A program made the position numbers and the translations under genes. This document shows, piece by piece, positions 38,278 to 49,029 of a stretch of DNA of 64,000 nt. Position 1 is the stretch's first letter. Each line of letters starts with the position of its first letter. The notes under the pieces were generated by a model that was given only the letters and a program-made list of their open reading frames with translations, was not told the DNA's origin and did not search any database. Source of the DNA: Paucibacter sp963740455 (lineage in GTDB: Bacteria; Pseudomonadota; Gammaproteobacteria; Burkholderiales; Burkholderiaceae_C); NCBI GenBank assembly GCA_963740455.1, contig CAVUEF010000011.1:110119-174118 (forward strand), read 5' to 3'.

Positions 38278-38412
38278 ATTAAAATTGATTCACTCCTCGT
38301 GCCTCCGTAGCACTCGGGTGACCAGTCGCAGTACCTCCCGCCGTTGTCAATCGTGCGCTCGTCAGCTACGCTGCAACCTTGTCATCACTCTACGAGGTAG
38401 GAGGCACACAAT

Positions 38413-39204
38413 ATGCGCTACACCAACATCGGAGCTTTGCTGATGGTACTTGGCTCTTTTCTTGCGCCCGTGTCCCATGCCCAGGCGCCCGAGAACGTCA
38501 TCCAACCACCAAGCCCGAGCGTGCCACCCAACTGTGCTGCGTTCTCTGGGGGGTGGAGCGGCGAGTGGCCCGGAAGTGGTCGGATTTACCTTTGGGTTGT
38601 CAGCATCGGTCCTGACTGCTCTGCCCAGGTAATCTACGGCAAAGCCTCAAAGCCATCACTATCTGACAAGCTGAGCCAGGCGAGCATCAAGGGCGAGACC
38701 CTTAGTCTGCCAAGGCCAAATGGAGGCACCACAATTTTCGACATAAAGGACAACGCTGTCATGGGTCGCTACAAAGGCCCTGGTGGCTTCAATGAAGCGA
38801 TGATGGAGCGAGTCTCGTTGGGCGGTGCGAGCCAACTTGATGCGGAACAAAGAGCGCTTGCGCAAATGGTCCCACTGCCCAATGATGTTCCCGCCCAATG
38901 TGGAGCTTTCCACGGGCAATGGAGCGGCGTTTGGAGTCGAGGGAATTTTGGAGAGATGTACCTTCGGGTTGTTGAAGTGAAGATGATCGGTGAGAAGTGC
39001 CAAGCGCGTCTCTCGTACTCCGACTCGAATACGCCAATAGCTGCCAAGGAGGTCGTTGAAATAACAGGCGGCTCCATTGCCTTTATATGCAATTCCTCCA
39101 CTGGCGGTACCTGTGTGTTTCGCCTTGACGGCAGTGTTCTGAACGCAACCTATACCAACCCGGCAGGCGGCCTAAACAGCGCAACGTTCAAGCGGGCGCA
39201 GTAA
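38413..39204 (+). CDS. Secreted protein with two copies of an unrecognised domain
   Basis: 263-residue protein with a signal peptide (LLMVLGSFLAPVSHAQA) and a strong ribosome site (taggaggcac). The mature part holds two related halves, about residues 40-140 and 160-263. Each begins with Cys-x2-Phe-x-Gly-x-Trp-Ser-Gly-x-Trp (NCAAFSGGWSGEW and QCGAFHGQWSGVW), continues with a strand of the type YLWVV or YLRVV and a second Cys before A-x3-Y, and ends with a Gly-rich segment (KGPGGFNEAMMERV; TNPAGGLNSATFKRA). This points to a duplicated beta-rich domain with one disulfide each. I do not recognise the family. The base composition is lower in GC than the flanking housekeeping genes, hinting at acquisition. 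It is alone, downstream of guaA. Confidence 0.7.
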   Translation: MRYTNIGALLMVLGSFLAPVSHAQAPENVIQPPSPSVPPNCAAFSGGWSGEWPGSGRIYLWVVSIGPDCSAQVIYGKASKPSLSDKLSQASIKGETLSLPRPNGGTTIFDIKDNAVMGRYKGPGGFNEAMMERVSLGGASQLDAEQRALAQMVPLPNDVPAQCGAFHGQWSGVWSRGNFGEMYLRVVEVKMIGEKCQARLSYSDSNTPIAAKEVVEITGGSIAFICNSSTGGTCVFRLDGSVLNATYTNPAGGLNSATFKRAQ

Positions 39205-39619
39205 GGGCTCTGTAGACATCGGTAGGCCCCTTGGTCCGTTTGGGTTGCGGGATTGATGTGGACGCGGTTCGTCGTGGACGACCGAACTCGACTGCCTCGA
39301 AGTGGGCCCCGCCCCTGCGGTTTGATGACCGGGTGCGGTCGGGGACCATGTAGATTTCCCAATGAACCGTAGGCACATTGCACGGGCAGATCGCACAGCG
39401 ACCCCGTTGGCGTGATCGGTGCTGAAGGCGGCCCAGTCGGCCAGTCGCTGTGATATGACGGTACTTCTGACGGTACGGCACGCGTTTTCGCCTTGTGTTG
39501 CCACGCTATTGATAATCGAGTGGGGGTGAGCCCAGCCGGGGTCATGCCCGCGCGCTGCCGCTTCGCGTAAGGCCCGGCATGGAAGGTCGGGATTCGCTCC
39601 TTGGACTGTGCAGATCGAC
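39205..39619. other. Gene-poor stretch, no supported gene
   Basis: About 415 bases without a convincing gene. Several overlapping minus-strand frames cross it but none shows a known motif, a ribosome site or the local codon bias. An 8-base direct repeat GACGGTAC occurs twice, four bases apart, at about 39456-39475. Together with the preceding secreted-protein gene it forms an accessory-looking patch between guaA and the tadA region. Confidence 0.4.
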
Positions 39620-39823
39620 TCAAGCGGTGCGCGGTCTGACCATCTCACGCAGCACTTGCATCGCGAAAGCGGTGGCCGACGAGGCATTGCCCAGACGCTT
39701 GCTGGCCTGACCTTGAAATGTCGTGACGGTGACGACACCGGCGGCCAGCGTGTACTGGCCGTTGTAGGCCTTGCCGTTGATTTCAACCGTGATCGGGAAT
39801 CCTGAGATTGGACGCTGATTCAT
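39620..39823 (-). CDS. Small hypothetical protein, 67 residues
   Basis: A 67-residue soluble protein starting MNQRPISGFPITVEINGKAY with a pattern of alternating hydrophobics (VEINGKAYNGQYTLAAGVVTVTT) suggesting a small beta-sheet, then an alpha segment (SSATAFAMQVLREMV). Read in this direction the start follows a ggagctgtcgat site. I do not recognise it. A perfect 9-bp palindrome lies 25 bases upstream of the start, in a position that would suit an operator. Confidence 0.55.
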   Translation of the reverse strand: MNQRPISGFPITVEINGKAYNGQYTLAAGVVTVTTFQGQASKRLGNASSATAFAMQVLREMVRPRTA

Positions 39824-39847
39824 ATCGACAGCTCCTTCGTTGCCGTG

Positions 39848-39868
39848 CACGGTAGTTTGACTACCGTG
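39848..39868. promoter_or_regulatory. Perfect palindrome upstream of the 67-residue protein gene
   Basis: CACGGTAGT (39848-39856) and ACTACCGTG (39860-39868) form an exact 9-bp inverted repeat with a 3-base spacer. It lies 25 bases upstream of the minus-strand start at 39823. It could be an operator for a dimeric regulator or an RNA hairpin in the leader. No terminator-like T run follows on the minus strand. Confidence 0.5.
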
Positions 39869-40000
39869 AGCGCAAGTATGGGATGACGCTCAAGTTTGAG
39901 GTGTCAACTGTATGTAACTTGAGTTTGAACTTGTGGGGCAAGCGCCAGCCCCGCACGCGGCCCCATTTGCCATAGATAATCAGCCATCCGGGAGAACTCG

Positions 40001-40243
40001 ATGCGCATGATTTTTACCGTGCTGGGCTTGCTTTTGACGCTGGCCGTGGTCGGATGGGTGGTCAAGCAGCAAGTGCAGTCCGTCAAGACCAGCGTGCCGG
40101 CGTCGGCCTTTGGGGCGAGCGAGTCTGCCTCGACGGCGGGCGCGTCTGCATCGCCCGGCAATCAGGTGCAGCAGGTGCGCAGCCAGGTCGAGCAGGCGTT
40201 GGCGCAAGGGGCGGCGGCGCGCGCGTCGGCCGTCCAGCAGTGA
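40001..40243 (+). CDS. Small membrane-anchored protein, 80 residues
   Basis: A single N-terminal membrane segment (MIFTVLGLLLTLAVVGWVVK) is followed by an Ala/Ser/Gln-rich tail that would face the periplasm or cytoplasm. Function unknown. The ATG at 40001 follows a gggag site. It lies 16 bases before the tadA start on the same strand and may be cotranscribed; short membrane proteins of this kind occur before tadA in several Burkholderiales (from memory, unverified). Confidence 0.6.
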   Translation: MRMIFTVLGLLLTLAVVGWVVKQQVQSVKTSVPASAFGASESASTAGASASPGNQVQQVRSQVEQALAQGAAARASAVQQ

Positions 40244-40259
40244 GTCGAGTCTGCCGCGC

Positions 40260-40835
40260 GTGAGCGATTCCGTCTCCCTTGCCCCCAGCGCCGAGTCTGT
40301 GGCCGCCGACGCTTATGCGATGCGTCTGGCGCTGGACCAGGCGCAAAACGCCTTGCTGGTGGGTGAGGTGCCAGTGGGCGCCGTCATCATGCGTGGCGGG
40401 CAGTTGATTGCCACCGGATACAACCGTCCCATCACCACGCACGACCCGACCGCGCATGCCGAAATCGTGGCCTTGCGCCATGCCGCCCAATTGCTCGGCA
40501 ATTACCGCCTGCCCGAGTGCGATCTGTATGTGACGCTAGAGCCCTGCGCGATGTGCGCCATGGCCTTGATGCACGCGCGCTTCAAGCGCGTCGTGTTTGC
40601 TGCCACCGACCCCAAGACCGGTGCTGGCGGATCGGTGCTGAACCTGTTTGACGACCCGCGCCTGAATCACCACACCCATGTGCAGGGCGGTTTGATGGCT
40701 GATGCCAGTGCGCAGCTGCTGCGCGATTTTTTTGTCGAACGACGCGAGGCGGCTCGACGGCGCCGCGCCGCCGCGGCTGCCGACTCCCCCATTCCGCAAG
40801 GCCTTGCCATTCATCTGGACGACCCCCAACCATGA
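40260..40835 (+). CDS. tadA: tRNA-specific adenosine deaminase
   Basis: Deaminates A34 to inosine in tRNA-Arg(ACG). The protein of 191 residues from a GTG at 40260 has the zinc-dependent deaminase motifs HAEIVALRHAA (proton shuttle Glu) and LEPCAMCAMALMHAR (two zinc-binding Cys), followed by DPKTGAGGSVLNLF and FFVERREAARRRRA. The start is uncertain: the open frame runs back to 40110 over the preceding small gene. The basic C-terminal extension is longer than in E. coli. It overlaps ldcA by four bases. Confidence 0.92.
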   Translation: MSDSVSLAPSAESVAADAYAMRLALDQAQNALLVGEVPVGAVIMRGGQLIATGYNRPITTHDPTAHAEIVALRHAAQLLGNYRLPECDLYVTLEPCAMCAMALMHARFKRVVFAATDPKTGAGGSVLNLFDDPRLNHHTHVQGGLMADASAQLLRDFFVERREAARRRRAAAAADSPIPQGLAIHLDDPQP

Positions 40836-41809
40836 CTCGCCAAACTCTTTGTGATGCCCAGGGCGGCTGCAAGCACACCGACGCCGAACATCAACGGCAG
40901 AGCAGTCTGACGCTGTTTACGCCTGCCGGTGTGTTGCTGCGCGCCGCACCGCTCAAGCTTGCGGCCAAACGCCTGACGAAGCTGGGCTACGAGGTGCAGA
41001 TCGACGCCGATGCCTTGGCCAAGGACCAACGTTTTGCCGGCGATGACGCGACCCGTCTGGCGGCGCTGCACCGCGTCGCCAGACAAGCGCCCGGCATTGC
41101 GATGGCCACGCGCGGCGGCTACGGCATGACACGTTTGCTTGACGCGATTGATTGGCCATTGATCGCCAAGAGCGTGGCCGCCGGTACGCGCTGGGTCGGC
41201 TTCAGCGACCTCACGGCGCTGCATCTGGGATTGCTCGCGCACACCCAGGCCGGCACCGGCATGATCACCTGGGCCGGTCCGCTGGCCGTCGAGGACTTCG
41301 GCCGTGCGACGGCCGATGGCGGCGTCGACGATGTCACGCAGGACTGCTTCCTGGAGGCGATGGACGGCACGCTGGAGGCCGTGGGTTTTCGCACCGAGCC
41401 GGGATTCGACGGCCTTGACGTGAAAGGCCGGCTCTGGGGCGGCAACTTGTGCGTGTTGAATTCTTTGCTGGCCACCCCGCACATGCCGCGCATCAAGGGT
41501 GGCGTGCTGTTTCTCGAAGACGTGGGCGAGCATCCTTACCGCATCGAGCGCCAACTGCTGCAACTGCTTCAAGCCGGCGTGCTGGACGCACAGAAAGCGA
41601 TTGTGCTGGGCGCTTTCACCGACTACAGCAAGTCGCCCAACGACCGTGGCTACACGCTGAAAGACGCGGTCACTGCGCTGCGCGCGCGCACCTCCACACC
41701 GATCTTGACGGGCCTGCCTTTCGGCCATGTGCGAACCAAGGTGAGCTTGCCGGTGGGCGCCAAAGTGGAGTTGGTGGTACAGGGGCGCGACAGCTTTATC
41801 GCCTGGTGA
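40832..41809 (+). CDS. ldcA: LD-carboxypeptidase (muramoyltetrapeptide carboxypeptidase)
   Basis: S66 family serine peptidase of 325 residues that removes the terminal D-Ala from murein tetrapeptides in the cytoplasm during cell-wall recycling. It shows ATRGGYGMTRLLDAIDW, the nucleophile serine in WVGFSDLTALHLGLLA, the acid residue region LEDVGEHPYRIERQLLQL, and GLPFGHVRTKVSLPVGAKVEL with the catalytic His. It starts at 40832, overlapping tadA, and is followed by a complete peptide ABC transporter, which fits recycling of imported murein peptides (inference). Confidence 0.9.
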   Translation: MTRQTLCDAQGGCKHTDAEHQRQSSLTLFTPAGVLLRAAPLKLAAKRLTKLGYEVQIDADALAKDQRFAGDDATRLAALHRVARQAPGIAMATRGGYGMTRLLDAIDWPLIAKSVAAGTRWVGFSDLTALHLGLLAHTQAGTGMITWAGPLAVEDFGRATADGGVDDVTQDCFLEAMDGTLEAVGFRTEPGFDGLDVKGRLWGGNLCVLNSLLATPHMPRIKGGVLFLEDVGEHPYRIERQLLQLLQAGVLDAQKAIVLGAFTDYSKSPNDRGYTLKDAVTALRARTSTPILTGLPFGHVRTKVSLPVGAKVELVVQGRDSFIAW

Positions 41810-41996
41810 GCAAATCCTCTGCATTCGGAGGCGGCAGGCAAACCCTGAGCGGTCGGGTGGCGCGCAGGCATTAAACTGCGCGACCACGCCTCGGGACAAC
41901 ACGGCCACCAGCCGGTGTTGTTCCGTAGGCTGATTTTTTGCCGGTGCGTCGCTGCGATCCATGCGATGCCTTGGCGGTGAGTTTGGAGACGCCCAC

Positions 41997-44255
41997 ATGG
42001 GTAGATTGAGAGCATGGTCCCACAGCAGCGCATTCAAGCGCGTCATGGCGCACGTCACAGGCGTGCTGATCGGTGCTGCGGTGATGCTGCTGGCGGGCTG
42101 CGACAACAACCCCTGGCCCAGCGGCGCGGCCAGCGCCAATGCCCTCTACACCTCGGTGCAAGAGCGTTCGCCGCGCCACCTCGACCCGACCGCTTCTTAC
42201 TGGAGCAACGAGACGCCCTACACCTATCAGATCTACGAGCCTCTCTATGGCTATCACTATCTGAAGCGTCCGTTCACGCTGATTCCGAAGGCCGCCGCGG
42301 CGGTCGTCAAACCGATCTATCTGGACAAGAACGGCAAGATCTTGCCCAACGATGCGCCGGGCGATCAGATCGCAGAGAGTGTCTACGACATTCCTATAAG
42401 GCAGGGCGTGCTGTTCCAGCCGCATCCGGCCTTCGCCAAGGACGAACAAGGCAAATACTATTACCACGACATGAAGCCCGGTGAGTTGGGTTCGAAGCGC
42501 TCGCCGCTCGAATTCGAACACCAGGGCACGCGGGAGCTGGTCGCCGATGATTACGTCTATGCCTTGCGCCGCCATGCCACAACGCGCATCACCACGCCGG
42601 TGTTCGGCGTGTTTTCCGAATACGTGATCGGGCTCAAGGAATACGGCCAACTCATCAAGAGTGAAGATGCCAAGCTGCGCCAGGGGATGGACCCGGCCGG
42701 CCTCGACAAGCCTTTTCTGGACTTCAGAAAATGGCCGATGGCGGGCGCCAGCGCGCCCGACAAGCACCTGCTGCGAATCCGCATCAAGGGCAAGTATCCG
42801 CAGTGGAACTACTGGATGGCGATGACGTTTCTGGCGCCCGTTCCCTGGGAGGCCGACAAGTTCTACGCCCAACCCGGCATGGCTGCCAACGGTTTGAGCC
42901 TGGACACCTGGCCGGTGGGCACAGGCCCCTATATGGCGACCGAATACGTGCAGGACCGCCGCCATGTGCTTTCGCGCAACCCGAACTACCGCGGCGAGCC
43001 CTACCCCTGCGAAGGCATGCCCGGCGACAAGGAGGCGGGCCTGCTGGATGATTGCGGCAAGATCATGCCGTTCATCGACAAGATGGTGCTGACCATCGAC
43101 AAGGAAAAAGTGCCGCGCGAGGCCAAATTCAAGCAAGGCTATTACGACACGCCGGTGATCGAGCGCACCGACACCGGGTTGGACTACATCGTCCAGGCGC
43201 AAGACTCCGACGAAGTGCGCCACTCGTTCAAGGAGAAGGGCTTCCAGTTGCCCAGATTCAGCGACGTGAACAGCTATTTCATTGCCTTCAATATGCTCGA
43301 TCCGGTGCTTGGCGATGTCGGCACGGCCGAGGAAAAGCTCAAGAAGCGCAAGCTGCGTCAGGCCATCTCGATCGCGATCGACTGGAGGCAGTACAGCGAG
43401 ATATTTCCCAACAAGGGCGGGGTGGAGGCACAGGGCCCATTGCCCGAAGGCTTGTTCGGCTCGCGCGAGGGCACGCGCGAAGGCGTCAATCCGGTCACGC
43501 ACCGCTGGGTGGACGGCAAGGCGGTGCGTCGCCCGATTGAAGATGCCAAGAAACTTCTTGCCGAGGCGGGCTACCCGAATGGCCGCGACGCCAAGACCGG
43601 CCAGCCGCTGGTGCTGAACTATGACTATTACGTCGCGCCCACGCCCGAGTCCAAGTCAGAGACCAGTTGGGTGGTCAAACAGTTTGCCAAGCTCGGCGTG
43701 CAACTGGAAGTTCGCGCCACCGACAACAACCAGTTCCAGGACAAGGTGCGCAAGGGCAAGCACCAGATTTTCTGGCTGGGGTGGCTGGCCGACTATCCGG
43801 ACGCCGAGAATTTTCTGTTCCTGCTCTATGGGCCGAACGGCAAGACGCGCTCCGACGGCGAGAACACCTCGAACTACGAAAATCCAGAATTTGATCGTCT
43901 CTATGTACAGCTCAAACTGCTTGACGATGGCCCGCAGAAGCAGGCGATGATCGACAAGATGGTGGCCATCGCGCAGGAAGACGCGCCCTGGACCTGGGGC
44001 TTCTTCCCTTACGCCTCCAGCGCCTACCAGGCCTGGGTACACAACGCCAAGCCGGCGGTGATGATTCGCGACATGCTGCGTTACTACCGCATCGATGCGG
44101 CCGAGCGCGTGCGGCGCACCAAGGCATGGAATCAGCCGATCTGGTGGCCCGTGATCCTGGGACTTCTGGTCGTGCTGGGCGTGGTGGTGGCGGCCTTGCG
44201 GAGCTTTCGCAGGCGCGAGCGTATGAACGCCCGCGGTGAAGTGATCCAAGCCTGA
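41997..44255 (+). CDS. Oligopeptide-type ABC transporter substrate-binding lipoprotein
   Basis: SBP family 5 receptor of about 750 residues, Opp/Yej-like. A signal segment with lipobox VMLLAGC (following MAHVTGVLIGAAVM) suggests lipid anchoring; the start may be 41997 or 42045. Family features are LDPTASYWSNETPYTYQIYEPLYG, ADDYVYALRRHA, LRIRIKGKYPQWNYW and WPVGTGPYMATEYVQ. Unusually, the C-terminus also has a hydrophobic helix (WWPVILGLLVVLGVVVAAL) followed by RRRERMNARGE, so the protein may be held by both ends. It heads a four-gene importer. Confidence 0.85.
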   Translation: MGRLRAWSHSSAFKRVMAHVTGVLIGAAVMLLAGCDNNPWPSGAASANALYTSVQERSPRHLDPTASYWSNETPYTYQIYEPLYGYHYLKRPFTLIPKAAAAVVKPIYLDKNGKILPNDAPGDQIAESVYDIPIRQGVLFQPHPAFAKDEQGKYYYHDMKPGELGSKRSPLEFEHQGTRELVADDYVYALRRHATTRITTPVFGVFSEYVIGLKEYGQLIKSEDAKLRQGMDPAGLDKPFLDFRKWPMAGASAPDKHLLRIRIKGKYPQWNYWMAMTFLAPVPWEADKFYAQPGMAANGLSLDTWPVGTGPYMATEYVQDRRHVLSRNPNYRGEPYPCEGMPGDKEAGLLDDCGKIMPFIDKMVLTIDKEKVPREAKFKQGYYDTPVIERTDTGLDYIVQAQDSDEVRHSFKEKGFQLPRFSDVNSYFIAFNMLDPVLGDVGTAEEKLKKRKLRQAISIAIDWRQYSEIFPNKGGVEAQGPLPEGLFGSREGTREGVNPVTHRWVDGKAVRRPIEDAKKLLAEAGYPNGRDAKTGQPLVLNYDYYVAPTPESKSETSWVVKQFAKLGVQLEVRATDNNQFQDKVRKGKHQIFWLGWLADYPDAENFLFLLYGPNGKTRSDGENTSNYENPEFDRLYVQLKLLDDGPQKQAMIDKMVAIAQEDAPWTWGFFPYASSAYQAWVHNAKPAVMIRDMLRYYRIDAAERVRRTKAWNQPIWWPVILGLLVVLGVVVAALRSFRRRERMNARGEVIQA

Positions 44256-44267
44256 GGCACGAAACAG

Positions 44268-45251
44268 ATGATCTCATTCTTGATGCGGCGTCTCGCCTAT
44301 GGCGTGCTGGTCTTGCTCGGTGTGAACCTGGCCACCTTCTTCTTGTTCTTCATGGTCAACACGCCGGACGACATGGCGCGTCTGAACATCGGCGGCAAGC
44401 GCGTGACGCAGGAGCTGATTCAGAAGTGGAAGGTCGAGCGTGGCTACGACAAACCGCTCTATGTGAACACCAGCAAGCAAGGTATCGAACGCTATACCGA
44501 AACGATTTTCTTCGAACGCTCGGTCTCGCTGTTTGCGCTCAACTTTGGCCGGGCCGACGCTGAGAGCGCAGGCGACATCGGGTATCAGGTCAAGCAACGC
44601 ATGGTGGTGAGTCTGCAGATGACGATACCGCTGTTCATTTTGCAGGTGATTGCCAGCACGGCGTTCGCGCTGCTGCTGGTGATGTTCAGACACACGCGCT
44701 TCGACTTCTGGGGTGTCGTGCTGTGCGTGGTGATGTTGTCGATATCGGCGCTCTTCTACATCATCGTCGGGCAGTTCCTGTTTTCCAAGTTGCTGCGCCT
44801 GGCGCCCATTTCGGGCTATGCACCGGGGCTCGATGCGGTGAAGTTTCTGATGCTGCCGATCGGCTTGTCGCTGATCGCGCGGCTCGGTACCGAAGCGCGC
44901 TTCTACCGTGTCATGTTTCTGGAAGAAATCGGCAAAGACTATGTGCGCACGGCGCGTGCCAAGGGTCTGTCCGAGACGCTGGTGTTGTATCGCCACGTGC
45001 TGCGCAATGCCTTGATTCCCATCATCACCAGTGCCGGATCGTATTTGCCCTATGTGTTCATGGGCAGCCTGGTGTTCGAGAGCTTCTTCGGTCTGCCGGG
45101 CTTGGGCGCCTACGTGATCGAAGCGATCTCGGGGCAAGATTTCGCGATCGTTCGCACCATGGCGTTTCTGGGCTCGCTGCTCTATATCGCCACCTACATC
45201 TTGATTGACCTCGCCTACACCTGGGTAGATCCCCGCGTGCGTCTGGGCTGA
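44268..45251 (+). CDS. Oligopeptide-type ABC transporter permease, OppB/YejB-like
   Basis: Inner-membrane permease of 327 residues with an N-terminal DppB/OppB signature (MISFLMRRLAYGVLVLLGVNLATFFLFF-type first helix) and six predicted helices. The coupling motif EEIGKDYVRTARAKGLSETLVLYRHVLRNALIPI is intact (landmark YVRTARAKGL). Starts 12 bases after the receptor gene. Its stop overlaps the next permease start (TGATG), so the two are translationally coupled. Confidence 0.9.
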   Translation: MISFLMRRLAYGVLVLLGVNLATFFLFFMVNTPDDMARLNIGGKRVTQELIQKWKVERGYDKPLYVNTSKQGIERYTETIFFERSVSLFALNFGRADAESAGDIGYQVKQRMVVSLQMTIPLFILQVIASTAFALLLVMFRHTRFDFWGVVLCVVMLSISALFYIIVGQFLFSKLLRLAPISGYAPGLDAVKFLMLPIGLSLIARLGTEARFYRVMFLEEIGKDYVRTARAKGLSETLVLYRHVLRNALIPIITSAGSYLPYVFMGSLVFESFFGLPGLGAYVIEAISGQDFAIVRTMAFLGSLLYIATYILIDLAYTWVDPRVRLG

Positions 45252-46705
45252 TGGAGCACGCCATGCCGAAGTTTGTCTTGTTGTGGACCGATGTGTCCGT
45301 CTGGTTGCTGCTGCTGGCGTTTGCCGTGTATGCCTGGTGGGTGCGACGCAGTCCGGGGCTGAGCGCCAACTGGCGCAAGGTGTTCACCGATGCGGCGGCA
45401 CTCTCGTCGGCGCTGGTCTTGCTGTTCTGCCTGGGCATCACGGCGCTCGACAGTCTCCATTTTCGCAGCGCCTTGCCGATGGCGGCGGGCACGAAAAACA
45501 CTCAGGTCGCCTACGACACCAATACACAGTCGCTGATGGACAGCCTGTTCGCCACCGTGCTGAAGTCGCGCGAGACCACTTATTCGCGGCCGCTGGCCTA
45601 TCTGGGATTCACGAAGGAGTCTGTCGTGATCAAGGGTCAGGTCGTGCGCACCGCACCTCGTCTGAAATTCGGCGGCGCGCATCTGGTTGACCCGGCCGCT
45701 GACTGGGCGCTCGACGTGACCCAGCGTGTGCTTGCGGGCGCGTTGGCGGCGCTTGCGATGACGCTTGCCTTGAGCGCTTTGGTGCTGTCCAGACTGGCGC
45801 GTCTTTGGAGCGTGAACTTTGGCGAAGCGCTGCGCCGGGTGCGCGCCCGCGAACTGGCCATTCCCTGGCATGTGGCGTTCTGGACTGTCGTGGCGATGGG
45901 CTTGCTGATTGGTCCGACCCTGGCACTGATGAACCACTACCACGTGCTGGGCACCGACCAGACCGGCAACGACGTGATGTACCAGGCGCTCAAAAGCATA
46001 CGCACCGCCTTCGTGATAGGCACGCTCACCACCGTGGCGACGCTGCCGCTGGCGGTGGGCCTGGGCATCATGGCCGGCTACTTCCGGTCTTGGGCCGACG
46101 CGATCATCCAGTATGTCTATACCGTGCTGTCATCGGTGCCCAATATCCTGCTGATCGCCGCCTGCGTGCTGATGGTGCAGGTCTATCTGGACAAGCACCC
46201 CGAACTGTTTCAAACCGGTGCCGAACGCGGTGACCTGAAGTTGCTGATGCTGTGCGTGATTTTGGGACTCACCGGCTGGGCCGGCCTGTGCCGCTTGCTG
46301 CGCGGCGAGACCATGAAACTGCGCGAGCTCGAGTATGTACAGGCCGCCAGCGCCTTCGGAGTCGGCCATGCTCGCATCATGCGCAAGCACATCTTCCCCA
46401 ATGTGGCGCATCTGATGTTGATCTCGACCGTGCTCGATTTTTCGGGCCTCATTCTTTACGAAGCGGTGCTCTCGTATGTGGGCGTGGGCGTCGATCCATC
46501 GATGAACAGTTTTGGCAGCATGATCAATATGGCCCGCAGCGAGATGAGCCGCGATCCCGTCGTCTGGTGGTCGTTCGCTGCCGCCTTCGGCTTCATGGTC
46601 AGCCTGGTGTTGGCGGCCAATCTGTTTGCCGATGGCGTGCGTGATGCCTTCGACCCACGCGCCCGTGTCGTGCGCGCCAAGCTTGTGCTCAAGCCGGTCC
46701 GGTAA
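45251..46705 (+). CDS. Oligopeptide-type ABC transporter permease, OppC/YejE-like
   Basis: Second permease, 484 residues, longer than usual OppC because of a large N-terminal region with two helices and a periplasmic loop (roughly residues 1-200). The BPD transport domain is in the last 280 residues with HVLGTDQTGNDVMYQALKSIR and the coupling motif ELEYVQAASAFGVGHARIMRKHIFPN. Extended N-termini resemble YejE-type permeases. The TGATG overlap with the upstream gene indicates coupling; the ATPase gene follows nine bases later. Confidence 0.88.
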   Translation: MEHAMPKFVLLWTDVSVWLLLLAFAVYAWWVRRSPGLSANWRKVFTDAAALSSALVLLFCLGITALDSLHFRSALPMAAGTKNTQVAYDTNTQSLMDSLFATVLKSRETTYSRPLAYLGFTKESVVIKGQVVRTAPRLKFGGAHLVDPAADWALDVTQRVLAGALAALAMTLALSALVLSRLARLWSVNFGEALRRVRARELAIPWHVAFWTVVAMGLLIGPTLALMNHYHVLGTDQTGNDVMYQALKSIRTAFVIGTLTTVATLPLAVGLGIMAGYFRSWADAIIQYVYTVLSSVPNILLIAACVLMVQVYLDKHPELFQTGAERGDLKLLMLCVILGLTGWAGLCRLLRGETMKLRELEYVQAASAFGVGHARIMRKHIFPNVAHLMLISTVLDFSGLILYEAVLSYVGVGVDPSMNSFGSMINMARSEMSRDPVVWWSFAAAFGFMVSLVLAANLFADGVRDAFDPRARVVRAKLVLKPVR

Positions 46706-46713
46706 GGAAAAAC

Positions 46714-48591
<1,878 letters not shown>

Positions 48592-49029
48592 ATTGACAGT
48601 CAACCTGGCGCGGGCCGCGCGTCAGGTGTCAAGTCTTGCCCCCTCGAATAACAAGTGTTTAAGGTTCAAGCGGTCGGTGCACTGACCTGCTCACGCCGCT
48701 TCAGCCTGTGTACTGTTGTGTACTGCCAACGAGCGGAGCCCGATATGCTGTTTTTCATCAAAGATACTTGTTCCCCTCATCCCGGGGGGCAGGTCGCCCA
48801 AATGCCCCAGCAAGCTGACTAAGTTGTTGTCAACATTGGAGTTTGCTGATTTCAACAAGAGCATGTCGTCAGCCAGGTCGGCGCTTCGCCCAGGGTTTCC
48901 CTAGCGCCGGTCCAGGCTGCCGTCCTTGAGAATCGTGATCTAGTTCACAAGGCGGCCCTGCCTACAAAGCAATGGGTGTGTCCCCCAGAACTGAGTCTAT
49001 CGACCTCACTTTTGCAATAAGGAGCTGAA
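48592..49029. other. Intergenic region upstream of the TonB-dependent receptor
   Basis: 438 bases without a supported gene. A stem with ACCTG/CAGGT and CGCG/CGCG arms at 48603-48626 follows the ATPase stop but has no T tract, so it is a weak terminator at most. The stretch has lower GC than the genes and should carry the receptor promoter; I found no clear Fur-box consensus. A 62-codon frame at 48716-48904 lacks a ribosome site. Confidence 0.45.

Noticed and set aside
39150..39786. Minus-strand frames that might be an integrase remnant
   Set aside because: No catalytic motif, overlapping frames equally open, no attachment site seen.
48716..48904. 62-codon frame upstream of the receptor
   Set aside because: No ribosome site, mixed composition, no recognisable features.
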